A stretch of 64,000 bases of DNA from CAWEYO01 sp963813315. Its GTDB lineage: Bacteria; Pseudomonadota; Alphaproteobacteria; Rhizobiales; Rhizobiaceae. Under the pieces are notes generated by a model. That model saw only the letters and a program-made list of their open reading frames with translations. It was not told the origin of the DNA and did not search any database. This document shows positions 1 to 10,081 of the stretch, one piece after another. The first letter of the stretch is position 1. Every line of letters begins with the position of its first letter. The position numbers and the translations under genes were made by a program. The stretch spans positions 1 through 64,000 of the forward strand of contig CAWEYO010000016.1 in assembly GCA_963813315.1 (NCBI GenBank). Reading direction: 5' to 3'.

Positions 1-1565
1 TCAAGCTTGGAACGCCCCGGCGCCAGCGTAAGCGTGACGGGCTCTGGCGAGGGCCAGCAAACAGGCCAGTAAGTAGAGGAAATGTACAGCATCAGCCGGT
101 GATCCGCCGGGACACGCCATGCCATGGCGTGCAGAGGGAAGCTCACCTCCATCTCTTCACCGGGCGTCACGGGTTCAGGAGCCTTGGCGCCATTCCGATG
201 GTTGAGGTTCATGAACCCCCGGGTGATCACCGACTGCGCTCCGTCTGGGAACTCGTCGGCCAGAACGGCGGCGACAAAGGCCTGCGGCCTGTCCGCCGAA
301 AGGCGGAGCGTCAGGCGCGTCTGTCCGAGAATGTCGATCGATGCATCAAGCGGCGCGGAGCAAAAACCCAGTGCACCGCCCGCGTCGATCCGGCAGTCGC
401 CCGGCAGATCACCCTCGGTTGCGAACGAACACAAGTCACCCGCCGCTGCGCCGTATGTCTGAGGCGAGCAGATCGTCATGAGCGCGCCCCCTATCTCCGC
501 CGCCCCGGTAAGCGCGCCCGTGTTCATCCAGAATTGGCGAGCTTTCACGTTCGGTGAAGGCCATTGTTCCTCTTCCACCCAATGTCCGTCGCGCGTCTTG
601 CGAAAGCTTTCGGGCGGGGCGCTGTCTTGCATGAAAAACCGCAGGCGCGGCTCGTCCATGATGCCGGTGTCGATGCCTTTCAGCCAATGATCCCACCAGC
701 GCAGCGCTTCGGCCACGAAATCGACCTTTGGCTCGGGGATGCCCTCGTGCGGGTAAAGATGCGCCCAAGGGCCTATCAACACCTTGCAGGGACCCTTGAG
801 ATGCTCGGCAATCCGGAACGGCGTGTCGCGGAAAAGATCGGCCCAGCCACCGAAGAAATAGACCGGCACCTTGATCGCATCGTAATCCTCGCAGACCGAG
901 CCATGGACCCACTGCGCGTCACGCGTCTGGTGCCGCAGCCATTTCTCCGGCCAGAAGCGCATGCCGTCCAGCCGTTCGCGCCACATCTCGCGCCAGCGCT
1001 CGCCGACGATCTCGGGGTCGGGCGGCAGCGAATTGTAGAGCTGCATGATGACGCCCCACCAAAAATTGTCGTTTAGAAGCACGCCCCCGGAAAAATGGAT
1101 GCACTCGGCCCAGCGGTCATCGGTTCCCATGACAGGAATGATGGCCTTCAGCGCGGGCGGTTGCATCGTGGCGACCTGAAACGAATTGTAGGCGCCCCAG
1201 GACTTTCCCATCATGCCAACATTCCCGTCGCACCAAGGCTGTGCTGCGATCCAGGCGATCACGTCGCAGGCGTCGTCAAGCTCCTGTTGAAGGTATTCGT
1301 CATGCAACACCCCGTCGCTGTCGCCCGAGCCGCGCATGTCCACGCGTACGGCGGCATATCCTGCGGCGGCAAAGCGCGGATGGGTGGCTTCGTCGCGCAC
1401 GCGGGTGCGGTCCCGGCGGCGGTAGGGGATGTATTCGAGGATGGCCGGGACCGGCGCTGCGTCGGCACTATCGGGCATCCATATGCGCGCGGCAAGGCGC
1501 GCGCCGTCGGGCATCGCGATCCAGACGGTTTCAAAATGGCGGACTGCGGTTGCATCAACGGACAT
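1..1565 (-). CDS. CocE/NonD family serine hydrolase (3' end beyond the window)
   Basis: This is an alpha/beta hydrolase of the CocE/NonD family (S15 X-Pro dipeptidyl-peptidase type), which cleaves esters or amides. The frame is open from an ATG at 1565 to the left edge, so about 521 codons are visible and the C-terminus is missing. The nucleophile elbow reads GKSWG about 130 residues in. The oxyanion-region motif RGSGDSDG precedes it, and a conserved WWDHWLKGIDTG segment follows the catalytic domain. It starts 22 bp after the ATPase gene and is the last visible gene of the peptide-transporter operon. It is a paralogue of the hydrolase at the other end of the operon (7069-9091). Inference: it processes the substrate imported by the transporter. 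The substrate is unknown. Confidence 0.88.
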   Translation of the reverse strand, partial: MSVDATAVRHFETVWIAMPDGARLAARIWMPDSADAAPVPAILEYIPYRRRDRTRVRDEATHPRFAAAGYAAVRVDMRGSGDSDGVLHDEYLQQELDDACDVIAWIAAQPWCDGNVGMMGKSWGAYNSFQVATMQPPALKAIIPVMGTDDRWAECIHFSGGVLLNDNFWWGVIMQLYNSLPPDPEIVGERWREMWRERLDGMRFWPEKWLRHQTRDAQWVHGSVCEDYDAIKVPVYFFGGWADLFRDTPFRIAEHLKGPCKVLIGPWAHLYPHEGIPEPKVDFVAEALRWWDHWLKGIDTGIMDEPRLRFFMQDSAPPESFRKTRDGHWVEEEQWPSPNVKARQFWMNTGALTGAAEIGGALMTICSPQTYGAAAGDLCSFATEGDLPGDCRIDAGGALGFCSAPLDASIDILGQTRLTLRLSADRPQAFVAAVLADEFPDGAQSVITRGFMNLNHRNGAKAPEPVTPGEEMEVSFPLHAMAWRVPADHRLMLYISSTYWPVCWPSPEPVTLTLAPGRSKL

Positions 1566-1587
1566 GGAACACTCCTTGGGCGTCAAC

Positions 1588-2568
1588 TCAATTTTCCGCC
1601 GGATTATGACAGGCAAATCGATGTTCCTCACCCGCCGACGCATAGGCCGGGAAAATCCTGCGGCATGGATCCAGCGCGAAAGGACAGCGCGGATGAAATT
1701 CGCAGCCGGGCGGCCGGTGGAACAGGCTCGGCACGTCGCCTTCGATCTCCAGGCGGGCGTGGACGGCGTCGGGGTCCGGCACCGGGTTGGCGGAGAGCAG
1801 GGCAGCGGTATAACGGTGCCGCGGCCGCGCGAAAACATCGGCCGTCCGGCCCTCCTCCACGATGCGGCCGAGATACATGACGGCGACGTGGTCGGCGACA
1901 TGGCGGACCACGTTGAGATTGTGCGTGATGATCAGGATGGCGATGCCGAGGCGGGCCTGCAGCTCGTTCAGGAGGTTGAGCATCTCGCCCTGGACGGACA
2001 CGTCGAGGCCGGCCGTCGGTTCATCGGCGATTAGGAGCTTGGGCCGCAGCGCCAGCGCCCGCGCCACCCCGATGCGGCGCGCCTGGCCGCCGGACAGCTG
2101 ATGCGGATAGCGCGACAGGAACGAGGCCGGCAGTCCGACATCGTCGAGCAATCGCGCCACTTCGGCATCGACATCGAAAGCGCCGCGGCGGCGGTGGACC
2201 TGGAACGGTTCGGCGAGGATGGAGCGGACGGAGAGGCGGGGGCTCAGTGAACCGCCCGGATCCTGGAAGATCATGCCGATTTCGCGGCGGACCGGCAGCA
2301 GCGCCTTTTCGGTAAGGCGCGAGATGCGGTGGCCGTCAAAGCCGATTGTCCCGGAATGGACGCGAACCAGCCCGACGATGCCGCGCGCCAGGCTGGTCTT
2401 GCCCGAGCCGGACTCGCCGACCAGCGCGTAAGTCTCGCCCGGCTGGACCAAGAACGAGACGCCTGCCACCGCTTCGATGTGTGTCGGCGCGCCGGTGAAC
2501 GCGGCTGTAACCCTGCTCCCGACCGGAAAGCGGATGGTCAGATCCTCGACTTCAAGCAGCGCGGTCAT
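1588..2568 (-). CDS. Oligopeptide/dipeptide ABC transporter ATP-binding protein (DppF/OppF type)
   Basis: The second ATPase of a peptide-type ABC importer, 326 residues. It shows Walker A (GESGSGKT), an ABC signature (LSGGQARR), Walker B with the catalytic Glu (LLIADEP) and a switch His (ITHN). The C-terminal oligopeptide-transporter extension carries a Cys-rich motif (CEFHPRCPFALDPC), as expected for iron-sulfur-binding Dpp/Opp ATPases. Its ATG overlaps the stop of the upstream ATPase by four bases (ATGA), so the two are translationally coupled. Confidence 0.95.
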   Translation of the reverse strand: MTALLEVEDLTIRFPVGSRVTAAFTGAPTHIEAVAGVSFLVQPGETYALVGESGSGKTSLARGIVGLVRVHSGTIGFDGHRISRLTEKALLPVRREIGMIFQDPGGSLSPRLSVRSILAEPFQVHRRRGAFDVDAEVARLLDDVGLPASFLSRYPHQLSGGQARRIGVARALALRPKLLIADEPTAGLDVSVQGEMLNLLNELQARLGIAILIITHNLNVVRHVADHVAVMYLGRIVEEGRTADVFARPRHRYTAALLSANPVPDPDAVHARLEIEGDVPSLFHRPPGCEFHPRCPFALDPCRRIFPAYASAGEEHRFACHNPAEN

Positions 2569-3545
2569 ACCGGTTCAAGCTGCTCGGCCTTGTGGCATGC
2601 GGCAAGATGATCGCCGCCCAGCCGGTGCGGTTCAGGCTTTTCGATGCAGCGCTCGAACCGCTCCGGGCAGCGGGGCCTAAAGATGCAGCCGGGCGGAACA
2701 TCGATCAGGTCCGGCAGGTCGCCCGGAATCGTCGGCAGATTGCGCGTCGCTTGCGCTATGCGGGCCGGATCGCATTCGAGCAGCTTGCGGGTGTAGGGGT
2801 GGCGCGCGTCGTGAAATATCTCCCGCACCGTGCCTCGCTCTACGGCCTCGCCGGCATACATGATCGCCACCCGGTCGCAGAGTTCCGCCACGACGCCGAG
2901 ATGATGCGAGATGAACAGGATGGAACAGCCCACCTCGCGCTGCAGGTCCTTCAACAGGCGGATCACCTGAACCTCCAGCGTGGCGTCGAGCGCGGTCGTC
3001 GGCTCGTCGGCGATCAGCAGGTCGGGTTCGGGCAGCAGCGCCATGGCGATGCAGATCCGCTGCCGCATTCCGCCCGAGAATTGATGCGGATACTGGCCAA
3101 GTCGCCGTTCCGGGTCGGGGATCTTGACTTTCTCCAGAAACTCCACGGCGCGGGCGCGCTTGGCCTCCTGGCTGAGCCCGGACCGATACTGGATTTCGGT
3201 CATCTGCGTCCCGATCGAGAGCACGGGATTGAGGGCGGTCATCGGGTCCTGGAAAATTGCCGTGATCCGGTCGCCGCGCAGCCGCGTGAGCTCGTCCGGG
3301 TGCATGGTGCGGAGGTCGGCGCCGTTGAACAGGATCCGCCCGGAAGCAATTTCGGCATTGCCAGACAATAGCCCGATCACCGAATTGATCAGGGTCGACT
3401 TGCCGCAGCCGGATTCGCCAACGATGCCGACGATCTCGCCCCGCGGCACGGTGAGGCTGACATCGCGCAGCGCATGCAGCCGGCCGGCGGCGGTGCGGAA
3501 ATCCACCGACAGGCGCTCGACGCTCAGCACATGGTCGGCCGCCAT
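2565..3545 (-). CDS. Oligopeptide/dipeptide ABC transporter ATP-binding protein (DppD/OppD type)
   Basis: The first ATPase of the importer, 326 residues from the ATG at 3545. Walker A is GESGCGKS, the signature is FSGGMRQR, and Walker B is LLIADEP followed by TTALD. The C-terminal extension contains CIFRPRCPERFERC, the Cys cluster typical of Dpp/Opp ATPases. The open frame continues upstream to 4487, but that stretch overlaps the permease gene in another frame and has no ABC similarity. The start at 3545 forms a TGATG junction with the permease stop. Confidence 0.95.
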   Translation of the reverse strand: MAADHVLSVERLSVDFRTAAGRLHALRDVSLTVPRGEIVGIVGESGCGKSTLINSVIGLLSGNAEIASGRILFNGADLRTMHPDELTRLRGDRITAIFQDPMTALNPVLSIGTQMTEIQYRSGLSQEAKRARAVEFLEKVKIPDPERRLGQYPHQFSGGMRQRICIAMALLPEPDLLIADEPTTALDATLEVQVIRLLKDLQREVGCSILFISHHLGVVAELCDRVAIMYAGEAVERGTVREIFHDARHPYTRKLLECDPARIAQATRNLPTIPGDLPDLIDVPPGCIFRPRCPERFERCIEKPEPHRLGGDHLAACHKAEQLEPV

Positions 3546-4450
3546 CACGCGTCCTTCCTGAGCCGCGGGTCGAACTGGTCGCGCAGGGTTTCGCCGAGAA
3601 ACGTGAAGCCCAGCGTCGCGAGCACGATCGGCAGGCCGCCGGCGACCGCCGGCCACTGGCTTTCCCGGACGAAGGAGAAGCCGTCGTTCAGGATGGAGCC
3701 CCACGATGGCGTCGGCGGCCTCACCCCAAGCCCCAGAAAGCTCATTCCCGCCTCGATCGTGATGACGACCGGGATGTCCATCGAAACAAGGATGAGCAGC
3801 GGTCCGATCAGGTTCGGCATGATGTGAACGGCAAGAATTCGCCAGGTTGGCGCGCCAAGCGCTCGCGCGGCGAGGACGAATTCCGCTTCCTTGAGCGACA
3901 TGGTCTGGGCCCGGACCACCCGCGCGTAACCCGGCAGGGTGGCAAGCACCACGACCAGAACCACCGCCGACAGGCTCGGGCCGGCAAGCGTCACCAGGGC
4001 AAGCGCCAGGATGACGGTCGGGAACGATCGCAGGGCGTCGAAAACGAGCAGCAGGAACGCGTCGAGCCAGCGCGGACCATAGCCGGCGATCATGCCGAGC
4101 ACCAGCCCGCCGACGAACGACAGGCTGGTGGCGACCAGGGCAACTGCCAAGGCGATCCGCGCGCCGTGCAGGACCCGCGTAAAGAGGTCGCGGCCAAGCT
4201 GGTCGGTGCCGAGAAGATGCGCCGCGCCAGGCGGCAGGAAGCGATCGCGCAGCGCCATCCTGGTCGGATCGAAGGAGGTAAGCACGTCGGCGAAAATCGC
4301 CCCGAAGACGACCGCCAGCACGAGCGCAATGCCGAGCGCTCCCATCGGATCGGAAACGAGCCGCAAAAACCGCGCGCTGCCCGGGATTGGCGCGGAGCGG
4401 ATCCACCTTGGCGGTTTCAGAGAGAGGAGCGGACACGTGGGTCGAGCCAT
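3545..4450 (-). CDS. Peptide ABC transporter permease (DppC type)
   Basis: An inner-membrane permease of 301 residues with the N-terminal OppC-like region and a BPD_transp_1 domain. The EAA loop is visible around ARALGAPTWRILAVHIMPN, which contacts the ATPases. The start at 4450 lies within the end of the preceding permease gene (34 bp overlap), a common arrangement for dppB-dppC. About six membrane segments are apparent. The family motif LGTDQLGRD is present near residue 90. Confidence 0.94.
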   Translation of the reverse strand: MARPTCPLLSLKPPRWIRSAPIPGSARFLRLVSDPMGALGIALVLAVVFGAIFADVLTSFDPTRMALRDRFLPPGAAHLLGTDQLGRDLFTRVLHGARIALAVALVATSLSFVGGLVLGMIAGYGPRWLDAFLLLVFDALRSFPTVILALALVTLAGPSLSAVVLVVVLATLPGYARVVRAQTMSLKEAEFVLAARALGAPTWRILAVHIMPNLIGPLLILVSMDIPVVITIEAGMSFLGLGVRPPTPSWGSILNDGFSFVRESQWPAVAGGLPIVLATLGFTFLGETLRDQFDPRLRKDA

Positions 4451-5379
4451 GCCGCGACAAGATCGGCGACAAGAGTGCAGAAGACATAGAAGGCGGTGGT
4501 GATCATCACGCCGCCGATGACGAGCGGGTAGTTGCGCGTGATCACGGCATCGTACATCAGGCGCCCCACACCGGGCCGGGCAAAGACGATCTCGGCGAAA
4601 ACGGCGCCGGAGATCATGTGCCCGACGCCGATGCCGAGCAGTACGACCGTCGGGATGATCGCGAGCTTCAGCGCGTAACGGAAGGTGATGGTCCGCTCGC
4701 GCAGGCCGAAGGCGCGGGCCATGCGGATGTGGTTCTCGGTCAGAACCTCGAGCATGGAGGCCCGCACCATGCGCGCAAGATAGCCGACCCAGCCAAGCCC
4801 AACGGCGAGCGACGGCAGGACCAGATGGTGCAGCTGATCGCCGAGATCGCCGGGATCGCCGGCACCGATCGTCGGAAACCAGCCGAGGCGGACGGCGAAG
4901 AACAGCAGGCTGTAGATGGCGATGACGAATGACGGAACCGCGATCATGCTGACGGACAGCACCGCGATCACGCGGTCGGCCAGGGTTCCCCTCCTTATGG
5001 CGGCGAGGCAACCGAGCGGGATGCCGAGCAGGGCGGCCCAGCCGATCCCGGCCGCGATCAGGGCAAGCGTAAACGGCATCTGTTCGGCGACGGTGATCAG
5101 CACCGAGCGATGGGTGAGGACATCGGTGCCAAGGTCGCCGGTAACCGCGCGGCCAAAGAAGCGCGCGATCTGGATCAGGACTGGCTGATCCAGGCCCATT
5201 TCCACGCGAAAGGATTCGCGCAGTTCCGGAGTGGCGAGAGGCCCTAGCAGAACGGCGGCCGGGTCGCCGGGAATCAACTGGATCGTGCTGATCAGCAGGA
5301 TCAGCGCAAGCGCCGTGATCACGACGGCGAGGCCAGCGCGCTTCACCGCATATGCAAGCAACTCACCGCCTCCCTTCAC
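4417..5379 (-). CDS. Peptide ABC transporter permease (DppB type)
   Basis: The first permease of the importer, 320 residues. The N-terminal membrane anchor is followed by the LIPGDPA segment that DppB/GsiC permeases carry near residue 40. The EAA loop is recognisable near RMARAFGLRERTITFRYALK. It lies 46 bp downstream of the binding-protein gene and overlaps the next permease by 34 bp. Five or six hydrophobic helices are visible. Confidence 0.94.
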   Translation of the reverse strand: MKGGGELLAYAVKRAGLAVVITALALILLISTIQLIPGDPAAVLLGPLATPELRESFRVEMGLDQPVLIQIARFFGRAVTGDLGTDVLTHRSVLITVAEQMPFTLALIAAGIGWAALLGIPLGCLAAIRRGTLADRVIAVLSVSMIAVPSFVIAIYSLLFFAVRLGWFPTIGAGDPGDLGDQLHHLVLPSLAVGLGWVGYLARMVRASMLEVLTENHIRMARAFGLRERTITFRYALKLAIIPTVVLLGIGVGHMISGAVFAEIVFARPGVGRLMYDAVITRNYPLVIGGVMITTAFYVFCTLVADLVAAWLDPRVRSSL

Positions 5380-5425
5380 CTCGCCCGGCCGTTCGTCGGC
5401 CGGGCGAGGTGCGTATGGCGCTCCG

Positions 5426-6985
5426 TCAAACGCTCTTGAACTGGTGGAAGATCGGCGTGCCGTTCGGCATTACGGCCGGCTCGACCCCCTTGCTGTGCGC
5501 GACGCCCACGGCCTCGTGCGTCAAGAACACGTAGGACCCGGATTCCTCCATCATATCCTGCATCTTCACATACATGTCGTGGCGTTTCTTGGGATCTAGC
5601 TCGAGTTTCGCCGCTTTCTCCATCTCGCCGAATTTCGGGCTGTTCCAGCGCTCCCAATTCCAGACGCCGATCTGATCCGGCGTGAACCATTCGGTAGCGA
5701 AGCTCGGATCTGGCTGCATCGAAAAACGGGCGATGTGCAGCTGTATCTTCTTCCAGGCGTCCCCGGCCTTCTGGTCGCCGAGGCTCCAGTAGGTGCCGGA
5801 ATCATGCTGCTGGATCGTGACCTTGATGCCGACATCGGCCAGCAGCGCCTGCACCGCCTGAGCGGCGCTCACCCGTTCCGCCTTGTTGAGGATGTCGAGG
5901 GTGCATTCGAAGCCATCGGCCATGCCTGCTTTCGCGAGAAGCTCCCGAGCCTTGTCCGGATCGTAGCTGTAGAGCACCTTTTCACGATGGCCGGGAAGAC
6001 CGGGAGCGACCACGCCGGTCGCCGGCTCGGCAGCCCCGAAATAAGCGGCGTCGAGAACGACGGGGACATCGATGGCATGCTGGACGGCGCGGCGCACGTC
6101 GGGATTGTCGAAGGGTGCTGCTTCCTGGTTCATGCCAAGCCAGACATAAGCGAGCGAGGGTTTCACAACCACAGAGCCGTTTTTCGGCGGCGTTTCACGG
6201 TAACGCGGAATGGAACTGACGGCGACCCAGGTATAGTCGAGATCGCCTGCCTCGAAGGCGAGTTCGGCGACCTTCTCGTCCTCGATCGGAATGACGTGGA
6301 TCTCGTCCCAATCCGGCTTGTCGCCCGGCCAATCGGGGTTTCGCGCGAGAACGACACGCTGCTTGGGCAGCCACTCCTTCAGGTAATAGCGGCCACACTG
6401 CGCCGGCGGCTTGGTGTCGAACTTGCCGCCGGACGCCTCGAGCGCTTTCCTCGATACGATTTTGCCTGAGCCAAAAACCATGCCGACATTCCACAGTGGC
6501 GGGAACGGCTCCTTGAGCACGATCACGCCTGATTTTTCGTCCTTGACCTCGACATGGTCGAGCGCTGCCCAGTCTCCCGCATAGGGCGATTCCGTCTTCG
6601 GGTCGGCCATCCGTTCGAACGAGAACTTCACGTCATCGGCTGTGAGGGGGCCAAAACCGTCGCTCCACATCAGGCCGTCGCGGAGCGTGAATGCGATATG
6701 CGTGTCGTCGACCTGCTCGAGTTTGGATGCGCCGTCGAGTTCCCAGGCCCATTCGTCGCCGGCTTTCATGCCAGCCAGGCCGACGAAGATGTTGCGCATG
6801 ATGTCGTCTTCCGGCGCCGCCTTGCGATACGCCGGATCGAGGTTCTGGATGTCGCTGTAGGAGCGAAGCCGCAGGATCTTGCCGTCCTGCGAAACGGCAA
6901 TCTTTGGGTAGAGCCCAACCGTCAGTCCGGCCGCCGCCATGGTTCCGAGAACATGCCGCCTGGTGAAACGCACCTCACTGGCCAT
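5426..6985 (-). CDS. Peptide ABC transporter substrate-binding protein (SBP_bac_5 family)
   Basis: A periplasmic binding protein of 519 residues for the peptide-type importer. The start at 6985 was chosen because GGGAG sits just upstream and the N-terminus is a plausible Tat-type signal (TRRHVLGTMAAAG followed by a hydrophobic stretch). The mature part opens with the family pattern LRSYSDIQNLDPAY and has domain features such as SPKFGEM near the C-terminus. The downstream permease begins 46 bp later. The ligand cannot be read from sequence. Its position directly after a hydrolase gene suggests an amide-, ester- or peptide-containing compound. Confidence 0.93.
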   Translation of the reverse strand: MASEVRFTRRHVLGTMAAAGLTVGLYPKIAVSQDGKILRLRSYSDIQNLDPAYRKAAPEDDIMRNIFVGLAGMKAGDEWAWELDGASKLEQVDDTHIAFTLRDGLMWSDGFGPLTADDVKFSFERMADPKTESPYAGDWAALDHVEVKDEKSGVIVLKEPFPPLWNVGMVFGSGKIVSRKALEASGGKFDTKPPAQCGRYYLKEWLPKQRVVLARNPDWPGDKPDWDEIHVIPIEDEKVAELAFEAGDLDYTWVAVSSIPRYRETPPKNGSVVVKPSLAYVWLGMNQEAAPFDNPDVRRAVQHAIDVPVVLDAAYFGAAEPATGVVAPGLPGHREKVLYSYDPDKARELLAKAGMADGFECTLDILNKAERVSAAQAVQALLADVGIKVTIQQHDSGTYWSLGDQKAGDAWKKIQLHIARFSMQPDPSFATEWFTPDQIGVWNWERWNSPKFGEMEKAAKLELDPKKRHDMYVKMQDMMEESGSYVFLTHEAVGVAHSKGVEPAVMPNGTPIFHQFKSV

Positions 6986-7068
6986 AAGAAACTCCCTCGG
7001 CTTCTTAATCCTGCTTGCCTTGCGCTTCCACGATGACGCAGAATCCTGCGCTTGGCAACGACCGCCCG

Positions 7069-9091
7069 TCAGACATGATCGCGCGGAATGCGGCACGTCC
7101 AGTTCCGCGAGAAGACGCGCTCCTCTTCCTCATAGGCTTCGAGTTGCCCGTCGATCAGGAACTCGTTTTTGGTTACCCGCATCTGAGTGCGGGCATCGAT
7201 GTGGACGCGGAAACCGTTTCGGGAAAATTCCTTGCACCAGTGGATGTGCGCTTCGGCCGAAAGCGGATCGTCGGGATGGATTGTGTAGAGCTGGCGCGCG
7301 CTCGACCCGTATTGCCAGTCGAAATCCTCGATCCGGGTCAGACCGTCATCCTGAAAGCGCTCGGCTTCGACCCTGCCGGTACGCAGGTCCTTCCGGATCT
7401 CGATGCGGGCCTCGCCCGGCCGCGCCAGCGAGCGCCGAAGTGCTGGCGCGTTTTCCGCGCGCTCGAAGGGCCGCAGCCCGGCGTCCTCCGATCGCGACGG
7501 ACGAACCGGCAGCTCCAGCGAACTCACGCCAGCGGCGACGGTGAGCGTCACCAACTCGGGCGACGGCCAGACGATCGGCCAATAAGCCGTGGAGATGGCG
7601 AGCCGCAGCCGGTTGCCGGAGCCGATCCGCTGCCCGCATTCGTTCATCCGGATCCGCACCGTGTAGCGCTTGCCCGGCTCGAGCGGCTTCAGATCCTCGT
7701 GACCGTCCCGATGCGTCAGGTTCAGGATGCCGTAGGTCAGCCGCGTCGCCGACCCATCTGGCAGGACCTCCGAGAGAGTCGCCGCCACGAAGGCGTTCGG
7801 CCGGTCCGACGCCACGTCGAGATGAAGCACCGGCGCGCCGAGGATCTCCATGGGTTCCGCAAGAATTTCCGTATCGAAGACGAGCGAGCCTCCGGCCTCT
7901 TCGCGCTGATCGCCGGGTTGGTCCGCGTCAAGGCCATAGGGGCACCATTTCCCCGCCGCGAGACCGACGGTCTGCGGTGAGCAGATCGTCAGCGCGACTT
8001 CCGAAGACCGCACGCCCGGCTGTCCCAGCGTGCCCGGCCCGAGCGGCCAGGCAGACGATCCGATACGCGGGCTGGGCCAGTTTTCTTCCGCCACCCAGCG
8101 TCCGGGTTTTTCGGCATTGAAAGGCTTGGGCCGGACCGGACCATTGACCCAAGTCCTGACCATCGGCTCGTCCATGATGCCGGTGTCGATGCCTTTCAGC
8201 CAATTGATCCCACCAGCGCAGGCATTCCTGGAGAAAGCCGATCTGCGGCCCCGGCAGCGCGAAATTCGGATATTTGTGCGCCCATGGCCCGATGAGGCCT
8301 TTTAGCGGGCAGTGCAAATTGGCGAGCATGCGGAAGATCGGGTTGCTGTAGCCGTCCGCCCAGCCGCCGACCAGATAGACCGGACACTGGATTGCGGAAT
8401 AGTCCTCGGCGATCGAGCCATGCTTGTAGAAGTCATCGCGGCGCTGGCGCCGGTGCCACTCTTCGAGCCAGAAGCCGGAGCCTTCCAGCCGGTCCATCCA
8501 CATTTCCCGCCACTTGTCGCCGACCAGCGCCGGATCCGGCGGCGTGGCGTTGATAGCAAACATAGTCGAGCCCCAAGCGAGCTTGTCGACTAGCAAGCAG
8601 CCGCCCATGAAATGCACATCATCGGCGTAGCGGTCGTCGGTGGAGCAAAGCGAGATCACCGCTTTCAGCTCCGGCGGCCGTCTGGCCGCGATCTGCAGCC
8701 CGTTGAAGCCGCCCCACGAGATGCCGATCATGCCGATCGAGCCGGTGCACCAGGGCTGCGCGGCGATCCAGGCGAGCACCTCAAGGGCGTCGTCCTGCTC
8801 CTGCTTCAGATACTCGCCCTTGAGCACGCCTTCCGAATCGCCGGAGCCGCGAATGTCTACGCGTACCGAGCCGTAGCCGTGACCCGCGAAATAGGGGTGG
8901 TTCAGCGCGTCGCGCTCCGTCGTTCCGTCGCGCTTGCGGTAAGGCAGATATTCGAGGATGGCCGGGACGGGATTTGCTTCCGCATCCTCCGGCAGCCAAA
9001 TCATCGCGGACAGGGTGACCCCGTCGGAGAGCGGGATGAGCGCATGCTCGATGACACTGATCGTGTTGGGAAACTCGGTTCTGGTTTGCAT
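7069..9091 (-). CDS. CocE/NonD family serine hydrolase, interrupted by a one-base insertion
   Basis: First gene of the peptide-transporter operon and paralogue of the hydrolase at the left edge. The N-terminal 300 residues have RGSGDSEG and the nucleophile elbow GISWG. The C-terminal part carries the jelly-roll domain of the family (ICSPQT, RLTYGILNLTHRDG, ISTAYWPIVWPSPE). The frame breaks at 8204-8205: the sister gene reads WWDHWLKGIDTG from 'ccaatgatcc', while this copy has 'ccaattgatcc', one extra T. Both sides of the break are well conserved. No ribosome binding site is obvious before the ATG at 9091. It may be a real pseudogene, but a sequence error is likelier. Confidence 0.85.
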
Positions 9092-9221
9092 TTTTTTGGA
9101 AAAAATTGATTGCGGAAGACCCGAACGGTAGCGGCGTTGCGGCGGCGAGGCAACCGCATGCGCATTTTATGCCCCCATGCGCGTTCCGGCGGCGTCGACC
9201 AAGGTGGCTCGTGCATGGCCA

Positions 9222-9422
9222 ATCAACCGCCTGCTCAAGGCACACGACCTGATCACCGGTCCGGCCTTCATCGTGATCAAGGCCGCCGACGAGTTCAGGG
9301 ACAAGACGACGGCGCCCAACCAACTCTGGCGGACCGACTTCACCTATCTCAAGGTCATTGGCTGGGGATGGTTCTACCTCTCCACCATTCTCGACGACTT
9401 CGCCCGCTACATCATCGCATGA
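9222..9422 (+). pseudogene. IS3-family transposase OrfB fragment
   Basis: About 65 residues matching the integrase core of IS3-family OrfB proteins: NRLLKAHDLITGPAF, then WRTDFTYLKV with the first catalytic Asp, then LDDFARYIIA with the second. The frame then stops, so the catalytic Glu and the rest of the core are missing. No OrfA and no terminal repeats are visible. This is a dead remnant at the left edge of an accessory zone. Confidence 0.8.
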
Positions 9423-9579
9423 AAGCGATAGCGTCCACCCGCTCGTCCGAGATGACGTCCCCGCCTATTCGCTCTTTGACTTTATTCATGTCGTCGAGCA
9501 GTTGAGCGAGCATCTTCGTCAACGGGACATTGTCGAGATCGTCAGTCGCTTTGATCCGCCTGGTTCGTTTGGTGGGCAT
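9412..9579 (-). CDS. Small hypothetical protein, 55 aa
   Basis: I do not recognise this protein. The start at 9579 is favoured by AAAGGAAA about eight bases upstream. The product begins MPTKRTRRIKATDD, which is basic, and continues with an amphipathic acidic helix (LTKMLAQLLDDMNKVKERIG). It ends inside the IS3 remnant, so its C-terminus may have been altered by that insertion. Confidence 0.4.
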   Translation of the reverse strand: MPTKRTRRIKATDDLDNVPLTKMLAQLLDDMNKVKERIGGDVISDERVDAIAFMR

Positions 9580-10081
9580 GCCAGTTTTCCTTTTGCTCGG
9601 CGCCGCCTGAGGGAGTAACGACCATCCATCCTGCTCCCGGCACCTTATCCGCGCGTTCACACTTTCCGTACGATGCGGTAACCTTCGCGGCCATGACGAA
9701 GACCACGAACAACCCGGCAGACCCTAAACGCTAGTGGTGAAAGTCTGACGTTTTGGTACCCTGGAGGAATGCCGCTTTCCACCCCATTGCGGAAGTTCGC
9801 TTGCCTCGGCTGAACTCACGCCCATGACCCGAAGTTGTCGTTCCGTCGCTCCGACTCGAAAGTCTGGACTGGCCCACAATTGGACATTCGTGGGTTGGCT
9901 CGGCTGGCTTGTGCTCCGTCATGATAGTTGCCCGGCGCAGCGGGTAATGCCGGTTCGACGAGATCCAGAACAGAGCGGGAGACCTAAGGTTACGCCTTCG
10001 TCGACTCGCCTGCTACCAACGCAAAGTTTGTGGTACCTTTGTCCAATTCAGGCTTAGCCAGCCCATGTCACGGAGACGATC
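9580..10081. other. Gene-free stretch
   Basis: About 500 bp without a credible gene. Short open frames on both strands lack ribosome binding sites and family features. The right part presumably holds the promoter of the binding-protein/cyclase pair; GGAGAC precedes the ATG at 10082. I see no clear operator or hairpin. Confidence 0.5.

Noticed and set aside
2565..4487. A 640-codon open frame covering the DppD gene and part of DppC
   Set aside because: Only the part from 3545 down has ABC similarity; the rest is the permease gene read in another frame.
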